Part shown: one piece after another, positions 1-8,082 of the stretch
Numbering within the stretch: position 1 is the stretch's first letter
How the letters are laid out: every line of letters begins with the position of its first letter
NCBI GenBank assembly: GCA_020886235.1
Contig: AP025250.1
Coordinates: forward strand, 868,001 to 932,000
Direction: 5' to 3'
Length of the DNA: 64,000 nucleotides
From: Candidatus Dependentiae bacterium Noda2021
Lineage (GTDB): Bacteria; Babelota; Babeliae; Babelales; Vermiphilaceae
Translations under genes and position numbers: made by a program
Notes under the pieces: model-generated
Database searches by the model: none
What the model was told of the DNA's origin: nothing
The model's input: the letters and a program-made list of their open reading frames with translations, nothing else

Positions 1-612
1 ACGTATGATGGCAGCAAGAACTGCAGCTTCATCAAGAGTTAGTTCAGAGGCATGCTTGGCCCAAAATCGTTGGCTGGCTGCTTCTAAGCCATATAACCCA
101 TGACCAAAATAAACGTTATTCAAATAAGTTTCTAAAATTTGTTCTTTGGTAAATTGTTGCTCAACCAGTAAGGCAAACAGCTGTTCTTTAATTTTTCGAG
201 TCCATTTTTTTTGAGAATTTAAAAAAAGTAATTTTATTAGCTGTTGGGTAATAGTGCTAGCACCTTGAACTTTTTTACCATGATATATGTTAACTAGCAC
301 GGATCGCACGATCCCTTTGTAAGAAATACCTGCATGGGAAAAAAAGCTCCAATCTTCTGCGGCCACAAACGCATGAATCACATGCTGTGGTAGATCGGCA
401 AATCTCACCGGATCACGCTTGTCTAAGGCAAAGCGCGCAAGCTCATTACCTTCGTCATCTAACACAATCGTTGGCTTTGCATCCTGTTGTACGGCAAAAC
501 AAGAAAAATCAATGGTCTGATTATGCAATACATACAATGCTGCGCCCATAGTAAGGCAGCAAAGACAAAACGCAAAAACAAAAAGCTGTGATATTAATGA
601 TTTAAATTTCAT
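1..612 (-). CDS. Class A penicillin-binding protein (PBP1A-type), glycosyltransferase domain, truncated by window edge
   Basis: A glycosyltransferase family 51 domain that polymerises lipid II into glycan strands on the outer face of the inner membrane. Translating the minus strand from the ATG at 612 gives about 204 residues with no stop before the edge. An N-terminal membrane anchor (about residues 5-30) is followed by the GT51 motifs in order: EDWSFFSHAG with the catalytic Glu, GASTITQQL, RKIKEQ and ETYLNNVYFGHG. The transpeptidase domain, if present, lies beyond the window. The gene is divergent from the small membrane gene at 779. It could instead be a monofunctional transglycosylase, because only the GT51 half is visible. 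The family assignment is very secure. Confidence 0.93.
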   Translation of the reverse strand, partial: MKFKSLISQLFVFAFCLCCLTMGAALYVLHNQTIDFSCFAVQQDAKPTIVLDDEGNELARFALDKRDPVRFADLPQHVIHAFVAAEDWSFFSHAGISYKGIVRSVLVNIYHGKKVQGASTITQQLIKLLFLNSQKKWTRKIKEQLFALLVEQQFTKEQILETYLNNVYFGHGLYGLEAASQRFWAKHASELTLDEAAVLAAIIR

Positions 613-706
613 GAAACACTATAGGCTAAGGTTTTTTTTTGGTTAGTATAATCATAAATAGATAAATCGTAACTAAAATCAAAACGTTGCTTCTTATTCT
701 ATTTTT

Positions 707-735
707 TTGTATTTCATAGAAATGCGCGATACTAT
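707..735 (+). promoter_or_regulatory. Predicted sigma70-type promoter for the 779 gene
   Basis: TTGTAT (-35), a 17-base spacer and TACTAT (-10), about 45 bases upstream of the start at 779. It lies in the divergent gap with the PBP gene. This is a consensus match only. Confidence 0.35.
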
Positions 736-778
736 ACAAAGACAACGTTCATTATCCATCTTAATTTGCAAGTAACGC

Positions 779-1240
779 ATGGTTGAAAGAAAAACATCAC
801 ACATTATATGTTATGCAGCAATGCTGTTCTTTTTTTTCTTAGATCTAGTAAGTTTTTCATTGTATGAAAAGCCCTTGCTTTACTCATTGCTTGGCTTTTA
901 TGTTTTATATGCAATTCCTCGTATGCACTATACAGCCATAGGACTCAACACCCTATTGTTACTCGTGTTGAACTTTTTTTATCAAGGTCGGCTTCTTTCA
1001 GCATTGATATTCATAATGCCCACATTGTTTTTAAGCTTACAAGCTCAAAACTATTTGGACGACCACCCCATAATTAGGTATGCCTTACTTGTTGTAATAA
1101 TGGTTTTCAACTCGGTGTTTGTAAATGGATATCTTTGTGAAGTCGCCTTTGACCCTTTGTACACTTTCATACAAATTGCTGGTACACTAGGAGTAATGAT
1201 AAGTTTTTCTTTGATATATAATTTTAGGCAAACAAGGTAA
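779..1240 (+). CDS. Small polytopic membrane protein, MreD-like in size and context
   Basis: A 153-residue protein that is almost entirely hydrophobic, with about five membrane segments and short charged connectors, ending in NFRQTR. Size and topology resemble MreD, and it sits next to a peptidoglycan polymerase gene. I cannot see a diagnostic MreD motif, and mreB lies 34 kb away, so the function is a guess. The start is the first ATG of the frame and has only a poor ribosome binding site. The last four codons and the stop overlap the 5' end of the RNase P RNA gene, so both are probably read from one transcript or have overlapping signals. Confidence 0.7.
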   Translation: MVERKTSHIICYAAMLFFFFLDLVSFSLYEKPLLYSLLGFYVLYAIPRMHYTAIGLNTLLLLVLNFFYQGRLLSALIFIMPTLFLSLQAQNYLDDHPIIRYALLVVIMVFNSVFVNGYLCEVAFDPLYTFIQIAGTLGVMISFSLIYNFRQTR

Positions 1241-1580
1241 TCGCTTGTTTATGCACGAAAATTGCATAAACAGGAGGAAAGTCCGGACTCCTAACGAACA
1301 AGGTACCTGATAAGGCTCAAATCAAGTCAGGAAGGTGTAAACCTATGGAAAGTGCCACAGAAAATTACCGCCATTCTTAACCCAAGAATGGTAAGGGTGA
1401 AAACGGGTGGTAAGAGCACCCGGTATGGTAATGCAAATTATCATTACGGGCAAACCCTACCTGGAGCAAGACAAAATAGGCGCGTGTGGTCATTCGTTCC
1501 GGTTAAACGCGCGGGTATGTCGCTTAGATAAATGATTACCAACTTGTAACAGAGTACAGAATCCGGCTTATTGTTTGCCT
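1227..1580 (+). ncRNA. rnpB: RNase P RNA (M1 RNA)
   Basis: The catalytic RNA of RNase P, which removes tRNA 5' leaders. Universally conserved elements occur in the right order: GAGGAAAGTCCGGACTC near 1272, ACAGAAA near 1357, GGTAAGGGTGAAA near 1390, GGTAAGAGCACC near 1409, GGCAAACCC with GGAGCAAG near 1449-1470, and ACAGAATCCGGCTTA at the 3' end. The terminal P1 helix is formed by GGCAAACAA (1227-1235) and TTGTTTGCC (1571-1579). A run of seven to eight T follows directly, so P1 may also act as the terminator stem. The 5' strand of P1 lies inside the preceding coding sequence. Confidence 0.96.
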
Positions 1581-1605
1581 TTTTTTATTTGTACAAGGGT
1601 CCACC

Positions 1606-2313
1606 ATGAATACCACTCAAAAAATACTCTGTCTTGTACCCTTTGTATGTTTTGCTTTGGGCTATGCTCTGATGAGCTACTTTTATGCAATGCCACGGTT
1701 AGTTGCACCCAGTCTGGTTGGCCAAACAGCACTGCAGGCATTATCAACTATTGCCCCTCTTAAAGTTAACATCAAAATTATCGGTCAACGCCAAGAAAAT
1801 GATCTTGAAGAAGGCACAATATTATCTCAAAATCCTCTACCTGACACTGCTATTAAATCAAATCAAACCATTTATTGCATTACCTCAGTAAAACCACCTT
1901 CATTACGAGCGCCCGTAGTAGTGGGAAAAAATTTAGAACAGATAACTCATGATCTGTCATCTCAAAAAATACCTTACAAAATTCATTATGTATCCCACTC
2001 GGCACCTGTTAATCAATGCGTTGCTCAGTCACCTCATGCAGAGCAATCTCTTAATAATAAACCACTGTTAGTTTTTGTTTCCCAGGGCAACAAAAAACCT
2101 CTCATTTGGCCCAATTTTATTGGCAGACCTGTTACAGAAGTAACCGATTTTCTTTCAACTCACTCATTACAACCGACTATCATTCACCGCTACCCCGTTC
2201 ATGAAAAACATGTATGTCATGAGTGCCGGGTAGTAAACCAAAGACCTATTGCGGGCACATTCATTATGGCAGACATAAGCACCTTAAAATCTATTCAGCT
2301 AGAAGTAACCTGA
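1606..2313 (+). CDS. Membrane-anchored PASTA-repeat protein
   Basis: A 235-residue protein with one N-terminal membrane helix (about residues 8-28) followed by three PASTA-like repeats of about 65 residues. Each repeat has the pattern P.hhG....A...L followed by G.I..Q.P, for example APSLVGQTALQAL then EGTILSQNPLPD, and WPNFIGRPVTEV then RVVNQRPIAG. In other bacteria PASTA domains bind muropeptides and sit on Ser/Thr kinases or PBPs. This protein has neither domain. The start has an AAGGG ribosome binding site six bases upstream. With the nearby PBP it suggests a cell-wall sensing or scaffold role, which is inferred. Confidence 0.85.
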   Translation: MNTTQKILCLVPFVCFALGYALMSYFYAMPRLVAPSLVGQTALQALSTIAPLKVNIKIIGQRQENDLEEGTILSQNPLPDTAIKSNQTIYCITSVKPPSLRAPVVVGKNLEQITHDLSSQKIPYKIHYVSHSAPVNQCVAQSPHAEQSLNNKPLLVFVSQGNKKPLIWPNFIGRPVTEVTDFLSTHSLQPTIIHRYPVHEKHVCHECRVVNQRPIAGTFIMADISTLKSIQLEVT

Positions 2314-2376
2314 CAGCACACATTATAAGCAAAAATAATCCAATAGCTTTAAATAAATATTCATACTTGTTAATTT

Positions 2377-2405
2377 TTGATCGTCCTTATTTTATATGCT
2401 ATAAT
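2377..2405 (+). promoter_or_regulatory. Predicted sigma70-type promoter for the HAD array
   Basis: TTGATC, a 17-base spacer and a perfect TATAAT, 38 bases upstream of the GTG start at 2443. It probably drives the first two HAD-like genes, which are separated by only 2 bases. Confidence 0.6.
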
Positions 2406-2442
2406 CACGGTATATGGGGAAATATAATTTGGAAGGTTATAC

Positions 2443-3273
2443 GTGAATCTCAGATCAATGCGCACTATTAGCGCCATCATTCTTTTTAGTACTATTCTAA
2501 CTAACGCTCAAGAAAAGATAACAATACTACTGCCTCAGCAAACAACGTTAACGCAGGCAAAGCAACTGATTGCAGAAAAAAAACAGCAACATCTCATTGA
2601 GCTCGCTTTTGATATTCATGACGTTATTTTACATCCCAAAGCACAAAAACAACTTTCTACTCTGGTACGCAGCCCACAAAAATATCAACTCCTTAAATTC
2701 ATAACGAATCCCTATTTAACTGCACATGCAGTGAAAAGTCTCCTTACACTCATAGGCGGCGCTTTTAATTCAGTACTTGATAAACCTGCCCCAGCCGTTA
2801 AGATTGAAACCTTTCTTGAACCGCTCAAAAATCATAATGATCTACAATTGCATAATCTGCTTATTGAATTGGCCAATTCCCTTGAAGTTGATCGCGATGT
2901 TGAAGCGATTATTAAACACACAGCGCAATCGGGTATCCCGATACGCGTTGCCTCTAACATTAATGAAACAGTTTTTTTTCAGTTAAAACAAAAATTAAAA
3001 GCAGAAAAAATTACCGTGTTTTCATGGTTCTCTAAAGACACACATAACTGTGAAGGCAAAGTGGTAAAGATGCGCGGTATTTGTAAGCCTCAGCATGAGT
3101 ATTTTGAGGAATACCTTGCTGCGTATAACCCACACAATAATAAACTTTTTATATTTATTGATGACCGTAAAGAAAATGTCCAGGCGGCAGTGCAAAGCGG
3201 GTCATTCATCGGAATTATTTTTAACTCAGCCGAGCAACTTAAAAAAGACTTACACACGTTGGGGGTATTATAG
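2443..3273 (+). CDS. Exported HAD-like protein, paralogue 1
   Basis: A 276-residue protein with a signal peptide ending near TNAQ (about residue 23 from the GTG start). The GTG is chosen because GGAAGG lies six bases upstream. An in-frame ATG at 2458 would keep the signal peptide. HAD superfamily landmarks are visible: motif I LAFDIHDVI (nucleophile Asp), motif II VASN, and motif IV IFIDDRKENVQAA, which resembles the acidic motif plus the usual N.. AA helix. In motif I the second Asp of DxD is replaced by His, so phosphatase chemistry may be altered. It is the first of three tandem paralogues and the most diverged. Confidence 0.8.
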   Translation: MNLRSMRTISAIILFSTILTNAQEKITILLPQQTTLTQAKQLIAEKKQQHLIELAFDIHDVILHPKAQKQLSTLVRSPQKYQLLKFITNPYLTAHAVKSLLTLIGGAFNSVLDKPAPAVKIETFLEPLKNHNDLQLHNLLIELANSLEVDRDVEAIIKHTAQSGIPIRVASNINETVFFQLKQKLKAEKITVFSWFSKDTHNCEGKVVKMRGICKPQHEYFEEYLAAYNPHNNKLFIFIDDRKENVQAAVQSGSFIGIIFNSAEQLKKDLHTLGVL

Positions 3274-3275
3274 TC

Positions 3276-4067
3276 ATGCTAAGAAAGTATATATTGGCCC
3301 ACTTTAAAAAAATAATAACCGGTATTGTATTAATGAGTCCATCTATGCATGCCAAAGTGAGCTTACCAGCAGGTCTTACTCTGCAAGATCTTAAAACTAA
3401 AGAAGTTGAGTTAGCCTGGGATATTCATGAAACCATTGCACGCAAAAAAAAGTCTGAATGCGCAGTACTAACTATTAAAAATTTACCCACACTTGTAAGT
3501 AAGGCAGGAAGTTTGCGCAAAGGTATTAAAGAAGTAAAAAAGCAAGGCGGATTTGTCGCTGCTGAAGCATACGCCGGTCATTTTCATAAAGAGAAAAATG
3601 TTAAGCTGGCCCAGTATATAGAAAAGGTATCCAATGCTTACGCGCCTATACAGGGTATCGAAGAAATTATCACTCAATTAAGTAATAAGGGTTACACACA
3701 CCGACTTGCATCAAATATTGGCAAAAATTATTTACCCATACTAGAACAACGATTTGTTGGTAAGTACAAATGTCGTGTTTTTTCTCATATGAAGGGCGGC
3801 ACTATCATAGATTATAAGGTGCCTAACATGCGCGCGGGCAAAACGCTGATTAAAGCGCCCTTGCAGTATGCAACTCAATGTAAGCCACATCATAACTTGT
3901 ACGAAATACACAACAAAGTTTACAATCCTGACAATCGTAAAATTATTGTTTTTGTCGATGATAAAAAAGAAAATATAGAAGCCGCCAACAAGAACGGTTG
4001 GGTAGGAATTCTCTTTGTTAATACAAAGCAATTAAAAAAAGATCTTCAGTATCTTGGGTTGTTATAA
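3276..4067 (+). CDS. Exported HAD-like protein, paralogue 2
   Basis: A 263-residue protein. A hydrophobic N-terminal segment ending near SMHAK (about residue 26) looks like a signal peptide. HAD landmarks are LAWDIHETIARK (motif I, DxH), HRLASNIGK (motif II), and VFVDDKKENIEAANKNGWVG (motif IV and following helix). The gene begins 2 bases after paralogue 1, implying one transcript and probably coupled translation. It is closely similar to the next gene along its length (AEAYA, VSNAYAPI, MKGGTIIDY). The substrate is unknown. Confidence 0.82.
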   Translation: MLRKYILAHFKKIITGIVLMSPSMHAKVSLPAGLTLQDLKTKEVELAWDIHETIARKKKSECAVLTIKNLPTLVSKAGSLRKGIKEVKKQGGFVAAEAYAGHFHKEKNVKLAQYIEKVSNAYAPIQGIEEIITQLSNKGYTHRLASNIGKNYLPILEQRFVGKYKCRVFSHMKGGTIIDYKVPNMRAGKTLIKAPLQYATQCKPHHNLYEIHNKVYNPDNRKIIVFVDDKKENIEAANKNGWVGILFVNTKQLKKDLQYLGLL

Positions 4068-4191
4068 CTATTTTTTTAGCAAATTAATTGATATGGGTAA
4101 AAGTTATCTACTACTTTTTTCCTCTTTATGACGAAAGATGATATACTGGTAGAAGATCTCTATCAACTGTTTTTCTCTATAAGGGGTGAGT

Positions 4192-4929
4192 ATGATGGCA
4201 CGTAAAACCAACACCCATATCTTCTGGCCGCAAGGCGTTTGTCAACAGGACTTATTAACCAAAAAAATTCAATTCGCATGGGACATCCATGAAACACTGG
4301 CACGAAAAAATAAAACTGAGTGTGCTGCAATAACATTACGATATTCCTCAACATTACTCAAAAACGCACGCGCCTTACGAATTGGTCTTAAAACGATCAC
4401 TAAGAAAGAAGAATATATCGCCGCTGAAGCATACGCTCATTATTTTGAGCAGCACGATTACACTCACCTTGCACGCTACATCACTGAGGTTGCCAATGCC
4501 TATGTGCCTATCAAGGGAATTAGTAAGCTTCTTGAAGAACTGGCTCAAAAAGGACACGAACACCGCATAGCATCTAATATTGGAAAAGCCTACTTGCCTA
4601 TTTTGGTTAATCGATTTTCAACCAAATCAAAGACGCCTCTTTTTTCATATATGAACGGGGGAACTATAATAGATTATGGATTACCATTACCCGATGCACC
4701 GATTTTTCCTATTAAGTCAGCTGTTCACTGTGCGGTTGAATGTAAGCCAAAGGATAATCTATTTCAAATTCACACTATGATGTATAACCAGGATAATAGC
4801 TCAGTAATAGTATTTATCGACGATAAAATTAAAAATATACAGGCCGCTGCCCGCAACGGCTGGGTAGGCATCAAATTTAGCTCTGTAAAAAAATTACGCG
4901 CTGATTTGATAGGATTGGGTCTATTATAG
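4192..4929 (+). CDS. HAD-like protein, paralogue 3, without a signal peptide
   Basis: About 245 residues. AAGGGG at 4181-4186 is correctly spaced for the ATG at 4192. The GTG at 4186 overlaps that site and is unlikely. Motif I FAWDIHETLARK, motif II HRIASNIGK and motif IV VFIDDKIKNIQAAARNGWVG match paralogue 2. Unlike its two neighbours, the protein starts directly with polar residues (MMARKTNTH), so it appears cytosolic or has lost its export signal. It is separated from paralogue 2 by 120 bases and may have its own promoter. Confidence 0.82.
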   Translation: MMARKTNTHIFWPQGVCQQDLLTKKIQFAWDIHETLARKNKTECAAITLRYSSTLLKNARALRIGLKTITKKEEYIAAEAYAHYFEQHDYTHLARYITEVANAYVPIKGISKLLEELAQKGHEHRIASNIGKAYLPILVNRFSTKSKTPLFSYMNGGTIIDYGLPLPDAPIFPIKSAVHCAVECKPKDNLFQIHTMMYNQDNSSVIVFIDDKIKNIQAAARNGWVGIKFSSVKKLRADLIGLGLL

Positions 4930-4946
4930 AGCGGTTGCTCGAGTTT

Positions 4947-4975
4947 TTGACGATACGATACAGACTTGCTAAAAT
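4947..4975 (+). promoter_or_regulatory. Predicted sigma70-type promoter
   Basis: TTGACG, a 17-base spacer and TAAAAT, 39 bases before the start at 5014. This is a near-consensus match. Confidence 0.6.
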
Positions 4976-5013
4976 AAGCTGTTATGTATCCCCCCTTTTA
5001 AAGGAACCAGACT

Positions 5014-5649
5014 ATGAACTTTAAAGCTTTTTGGTACTCAATCTTTTTTGCAACTTCACTCATTAATGCTCAACCTGTCTCTAACCAAGACTTAGATCAA
5101 GAACCAACAAAAGAAGAACTCGTTGCTCACCTAAAAAACAATTTAGGGGCTGTCGCTGAAGTCGCCCAAGGCTTTAATCACTCATTCTTTATTTTTAAAA
5201 ACAATGCGACTGACAAAGATTGGAAAGAGTTTATTACCAACGCAAAAACATTAAAGCACGCGATTAATGCAAGCAATACCCTAACTCCAGCGCTTGTTAC
5301 CCAATTTACTGACCTTCTTAAATCTGCCATGCAAATGGGTCTTGCAATGCAACCATCTATCGATTTGATTGCAGAAGAAATAGATTTAAGCACAGCTAAC
5401 ACTAAGAACATTAATGATGTAGAAATTATTTTAATTTCATGTGATTTACTCAAAAAAAATATCGATAGCAAAGAATGGTTTAATTTCATCTCACGTTCAG
5501 TAGACCATTCTCTTACCATCCTTGGTGATGAGAGCTTACCTGAAGTTTGGTTTGAAATGGTAGAAAACTTTATTACCACAAACATGAATATATCTGGCAT
5601 TAGCCCAAAACTATCAGTATTATTCTTAGATCCAAAATTACTTAAATAA
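5014..5649 (+). CDS. Exported helical protein of unknown function
   Basis: A 211-residue protein with a clear signal peptide (MNFKAFWYSIFFATSLINA, cleavage near residue 19). The mature part is acidic at first (NQDLDQEPTKEEL) and otherwise predicted mainly alpha-helical. I recognise no family. It is a single-gene unit, with its own promoter at 4947 and an intrinsic terminator just downstream. Confidence 0.8.
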   Translation: MNFKAFWYSIFFATSLINAQPVSNQDLDQEPTKEELVAHLKNNLGAVAEVAQGFNHSFFIFKNNATDKDWKEFITNAKTLKHAINASNTLTPALVTQFTDLLKSAMQMGLAMQPSIDLIAEEIDLSTANTKNINDVEIILISCDLLKKNIDSKEWFNFISRSVDHSLTILGDESLPEVWFEMVENFITTNMNISGISPKLSVLFLDPKLLK

Positions 5650-5664
5650 GAAATTTATAAATCG

Positions 5665-5698
5665 ATACCGGTGGTATTATACTGCCGGTATTTTTTTT
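5665..5698 (+). terminator. Intrinsic terminator
   Basis: ATACCGG (5665-5671) pairs with CCGGTAT (5685-5691), followed by eight T. It closes the unit begun at 5014. Confidence 0.8.
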
Positions 5699-5727
5699 GC
5701 CCAAAAATTAAATTCTTTACTTTTTAT

Positions 5728-5756
5728 TTGCCAAATTGCAACAATATTTTTAATAA
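5728..5756 (+). promoter_or_regulatory. Predicted sigma70-type promoter for the FEIRNHD/ku cluster
   Basis: TTGCCA, a 17-base spacer and TAATAA, 20 bases upstream of the start codon at 5777. Gaps from 5777 to 9125 are short, so one transcript could cover the whole cluster. Confidence 0.45.
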
Positions 5757-5776
5757 ATTAAGTTTCAGGAGTCATT

Positions 5777-6226
5777 ATGCAAATAAAATGTACCGTTATC
5801 GTGTTATTACTGTTAATCCCGTGCAGCACATACTGCGTAGGGAAAATATGGCACACTCCTGAAGACATCGGTTTTGAAATTAAAAATTTTGACACAAAGC
5901 CAATCACGTTTTGGTTATATCAGACCAAAGACAAGAAATCAGTTTTAGTTGAGAATAAAACCATACAACCCCAAACGGATATTGTTTCAAAACAACTCAA
6001 CATTCAAGACACCTATTCAATACGGATTCGTTACAACAATAATCAAGGCAAACCACAAGAAAAAAAATATCAGTTTAAACCAGGAAAAACTATTTTTATC
6101 GCCTGGCAACAAGGAAAACTCCGCCCTCAAAAAGGTAAGGGTATTTGCCCTGCTCGTATTTCAGAGAGTGGATTTAATCTCTCTAAGAATGTAACTAATG
6201 GTGATGTGCGCGAAGTGCGCAATTAA
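5777..6226 (+). CDS. Exported FEIRNHD-family protein, member 1
   Basis: A 149-residue protein with a signal peptide (cleavage near CSTYCVGK). The mature part begins W-x-x-P-E-DIGFEI, followed by a predicted beta-rich domain, the block PGKTIFIAWQQGKLRPQKGKG and a C-terminal ESGFNLSKNVTNGD. These blocks recur in four neighbours. I do not recognise a named family. This member has KNFDTKP where the others have RNHD..P. It starts 20 bases after a predicted promoter with a GGAG site, and the Ku gene follows after 15 bases. Confidence 0.85.
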   Translation: MQIKCTVIVLLLLIPCSTYCVGKIWHTPEDIGFEIKNFDTKPITFWLYQTKDKKSVLVENKTIQPQTDIVSKQLNIQDTYSIRIRYNNNQGKPQEKKYQFKPGKTIFIAWQQGKLRPQKGKGICPARISESGFNLSKNVTNGDVREVRN

Positions 6227-6241
6227 CAACAAAGGTGACTC

Positions 6242-7051
6242 ATGAAATCAGTATGGGAAGGCTCAATATCTTTTGGACTTGTTAGTATACCCATACGACT
6301 TTACAGCGCGGTTAGACCCCATGCACCAGGCTTTCAATTGTTGTGCGCCACGTGTAAAGAGCCGGTACGCTACAAGCGCTGGTGTGAACACTGTAACAAA
6401 GAAATTAGCTGGGACCAAACCGTCAAAGGCATCAAACTAAAAGATGGTAGCTATTTTATTATTACTCCTGAAAATTTAAAAAAATTAAAGCCAGAAAAGA
6501 CAGACACCATTTCAATTGATTACTTTATTGATGTAGCGCTGATTCCGTTTATTTATTTAGATTCCCATTACTATACTGTGCCCGTACAAAAACATGAAAA
6601 AGCCTACCAAGTGCTTTTAAAAGCAATGGGCAAAACCTACAAAGCTGCGGTGGGAACGTTTGTTATGCATGAAAAAGATCACGTGTGTATCATAACTGCG
6701 TATGATAATGTACTTCTGCTTACTACGCTCAACTATAAATACGAAATTAAGGAAATTCCTGCCATTAAATTTGGTTCAACGTCAACGGGCAAAGAGCTGA
6801 CGCTAGCACAACAATTAATAACACAATTATCTCACGATTTTTTTGATATCAGTAGTTATAAAAATAGTTTTTTAGCCAAGTTAGTTAAAGCAATAAAAAC
6901 AGCACAAACTAGTAAAAAAACAAAAAAAGTTAGTGCTACAAAAAAAATCAAAGCTCAAGAATCGAGCGAAAACAGCTTAATAACGGCACTTGAATCAAGT
7001 GTGAAAAAGCCTATTAAACATAAACAAAAAACCAGTAAAAAATCAAAATAA
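6242..7051 (+). CDS. ku: Non-homologous end-joining protein Ku
   Basis: Bacterial Ku, a homodimeric ring that threads onto DNA ends and recruits the ligase in end joining. It has 269 residues, the usual bacterial size. The N-terminal MKSVWEGSISFGLVSIPIRLY is the family hallmark. A two-pair cysteine cluster CATC ... CEHC follows (about residues 36-57), then the core with HEKAYQVLLKAM and TFVMHEKDHVCII. The C-terminal 60 residues are Lys/Ser-rich (KTSKKTKK, KTSKKSK), like the basic tail of other bacterial Ku proteins. It lies between members of an unrelated exported family. The probable ligase partner is at 61167 in this window. Confidence 0.96.
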   Translation: MKSVWEGSISFGLVSIPIRLYSAVRPHAPGFQLLCATCKEPVRYKRWCEHCNKEISWDQTVKGIKLKDGSYFIITPENLKKLKPEKTDTISIDYFIDVALIPFIYLDSHYYTVPVQKHEKAYQVLLKAMGKTYKAAVGTFVMHEKDHVCIITAYDNVLLLTTLNYKYEIKEIPAIKFGSTSTGKELTLAQQLITQLSHDFFDISSYKNSFLAKLVKAIKTAQTSKKTKKVSATKKIKAQESSENSLITALESSVKKPIKHKQKTSKKSK

Positions 7052-7078
7052 CGTCACCAATTTGTAAAGGAGTACCTC

Positions 7079-7531
7079 ATGAAAACAAAAAATCTGGCAA
7101 TAGCACTGTTAGTTTTAGCAACCGGTACAGCGGTTTACGCTGATTACGGCAACATTGTACCACGTTTTGAAATTAGAAATCATGATGTAAACCCTATCGC
7201 CATTACCCTATGGCAATTAGGAACCATGCAACCGGAATATATCGTTGTAAACAATAAAGAAATTCCGGGCAAACGTGGATCACAAATCGCACAGTACACA
7301 AACGTTGACATAGATACCACTATTCCTGGTTACCTCTTGCAAATTACCTACAACAATAAAGGCAAACCAACACGAGTGGTCTATAAATTAGCGCCCAGCC
7401 AAATTATGTATCTAGCATGGGAAAATAATGCACTCCGTCCTCAAAAAGGAACGGGAATTTTTTCAAAGACCTCACAATCTGGTTTTGATTTAACCAACAA
7501 TATTGTTGCAAGCAAAATTGTTAGACAATAG
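7079..7531 (+). CDS. Exported FEIRNHD-family protein, member 2
   Basis: A 150-residue protein with a signal peptide ending AVYA. The mature part has PRFEIRNHDVNPIAITLWQ, EIPGKRGSQ, ITYNNKGKP, IMYLAWENNALRPQKGTG and SQSGFDLTNNIV. It is shortened at the N-terminus of the mature part relative to members 3-5, lacking the W..A.DIG segment. It follows ku by 27 bases and has a GGAG ribosome binding site. It is probably in the same transcript as member 3, which begins 9 bases later. Confidence 0.85.
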   Translation: MKTKNLAIALLVLATGTAVYADYGNIVPRFEIRNHDVNPIAITLWQLGTMQPEYIVVNNKEIPGKRGSQIAQYTNVDIDTTIPGYLLQITYNNKGKPTRVVYKLAPSQIMYLAWENNALRPQKGTGIFSKTSQSGFDLTNNIVASKIVRQ

Positions 7532-7540
7532 GAACACACT

Positions 7541-8059
7541 ATGAAAAAACTAGTAGCACTCTTGCTTGTTGTAACGTCAGTATCATTACTTGGTCGCGCC
7601 TGGCAATCATCACGCGATATTGGATTTGAAATTAGAAATCATGATAGATTTCCTATTAGAGTATCCTTACAACAGCTTACTCTTGAAAATCCCAATGATC
7701 CAAATAGTGTGGCTCCTGTAGCCCATATTATCAAAGATGCAGTGGTAGGTGGAAAACAGGGAACTGTTATTCCAAGTTTACAAAAAGCTCTTAATATCAA
7801 TGAAAATATCGTTGGTATAGTTGTAAATTTTACCGATCCTGCCACCCTCCAACAATATGAACGATTGTACCTCGTGCAACCGGGCAAAACTATCTACGTT
7901 GCGTGGGAAAATAGACAACTTCGTCCGCAAAAAGGTCGTGGCGTTTTTCAACGTGAAACTCAAAGTGGATGGAGTTTGGCAAATAACGTAACACAAAATG
8001 ATTTACGTCCATTTGTACCTCAAGAGCCGGCGCCTGACATTAATCAAAATGTTGAATAG
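7541..8059 (+). CDS. Exported FEIRNHD-family protein, member 3
   Basis: A 172-residue protein with a signal peptide (cleavage near LLGRA). It begins WQSSRDIGFEIRNHDRFPIRV and continues VVGGKQGTVIPSLQKALNIN, then VQPGKTIYVAWENRQLRPQ and RETQSGWSLANNVTQND. A Pro-rich acidic tail (PQEPAPDINQNVE) follows the conserved domain. Conservation is strongest in the two terminal blocks and weaker in the middle, as in a beta-sandwich with variable loops. That structural reading is an inference. Confidence 0.87.
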   Translation: MKKLVALLLVVTSVSLLGRAWQSSRDIGFEIRNHDRFPIRVSLQQLTLENPNDPNSVAPVAHIIKDAVVGGKQGTVIPSLQKALNINENIVGIVVNFTDPATLQQYERLYLVQPGKTIYVAWENRQLRPQKGRGVFQRETQSGWSLANNVTQNDLRPFVPQEPAPDINQNVE

Positions 8060-8082
8060 CAATATGATTAAGAAAGTTGAAT

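Noticed and set aside
1575-1891. Short open frames overlapping the rnpB 3' end and the PASTA gene
   Set aside because: They run out of frame with the PASTA gene and lack plausible products.
5178-5600. 140-codon open frame opposite the 5014 gene
   Set aside because: Antisense shadow; the plus-strand gene has a signal peptide, promoter and terminator.
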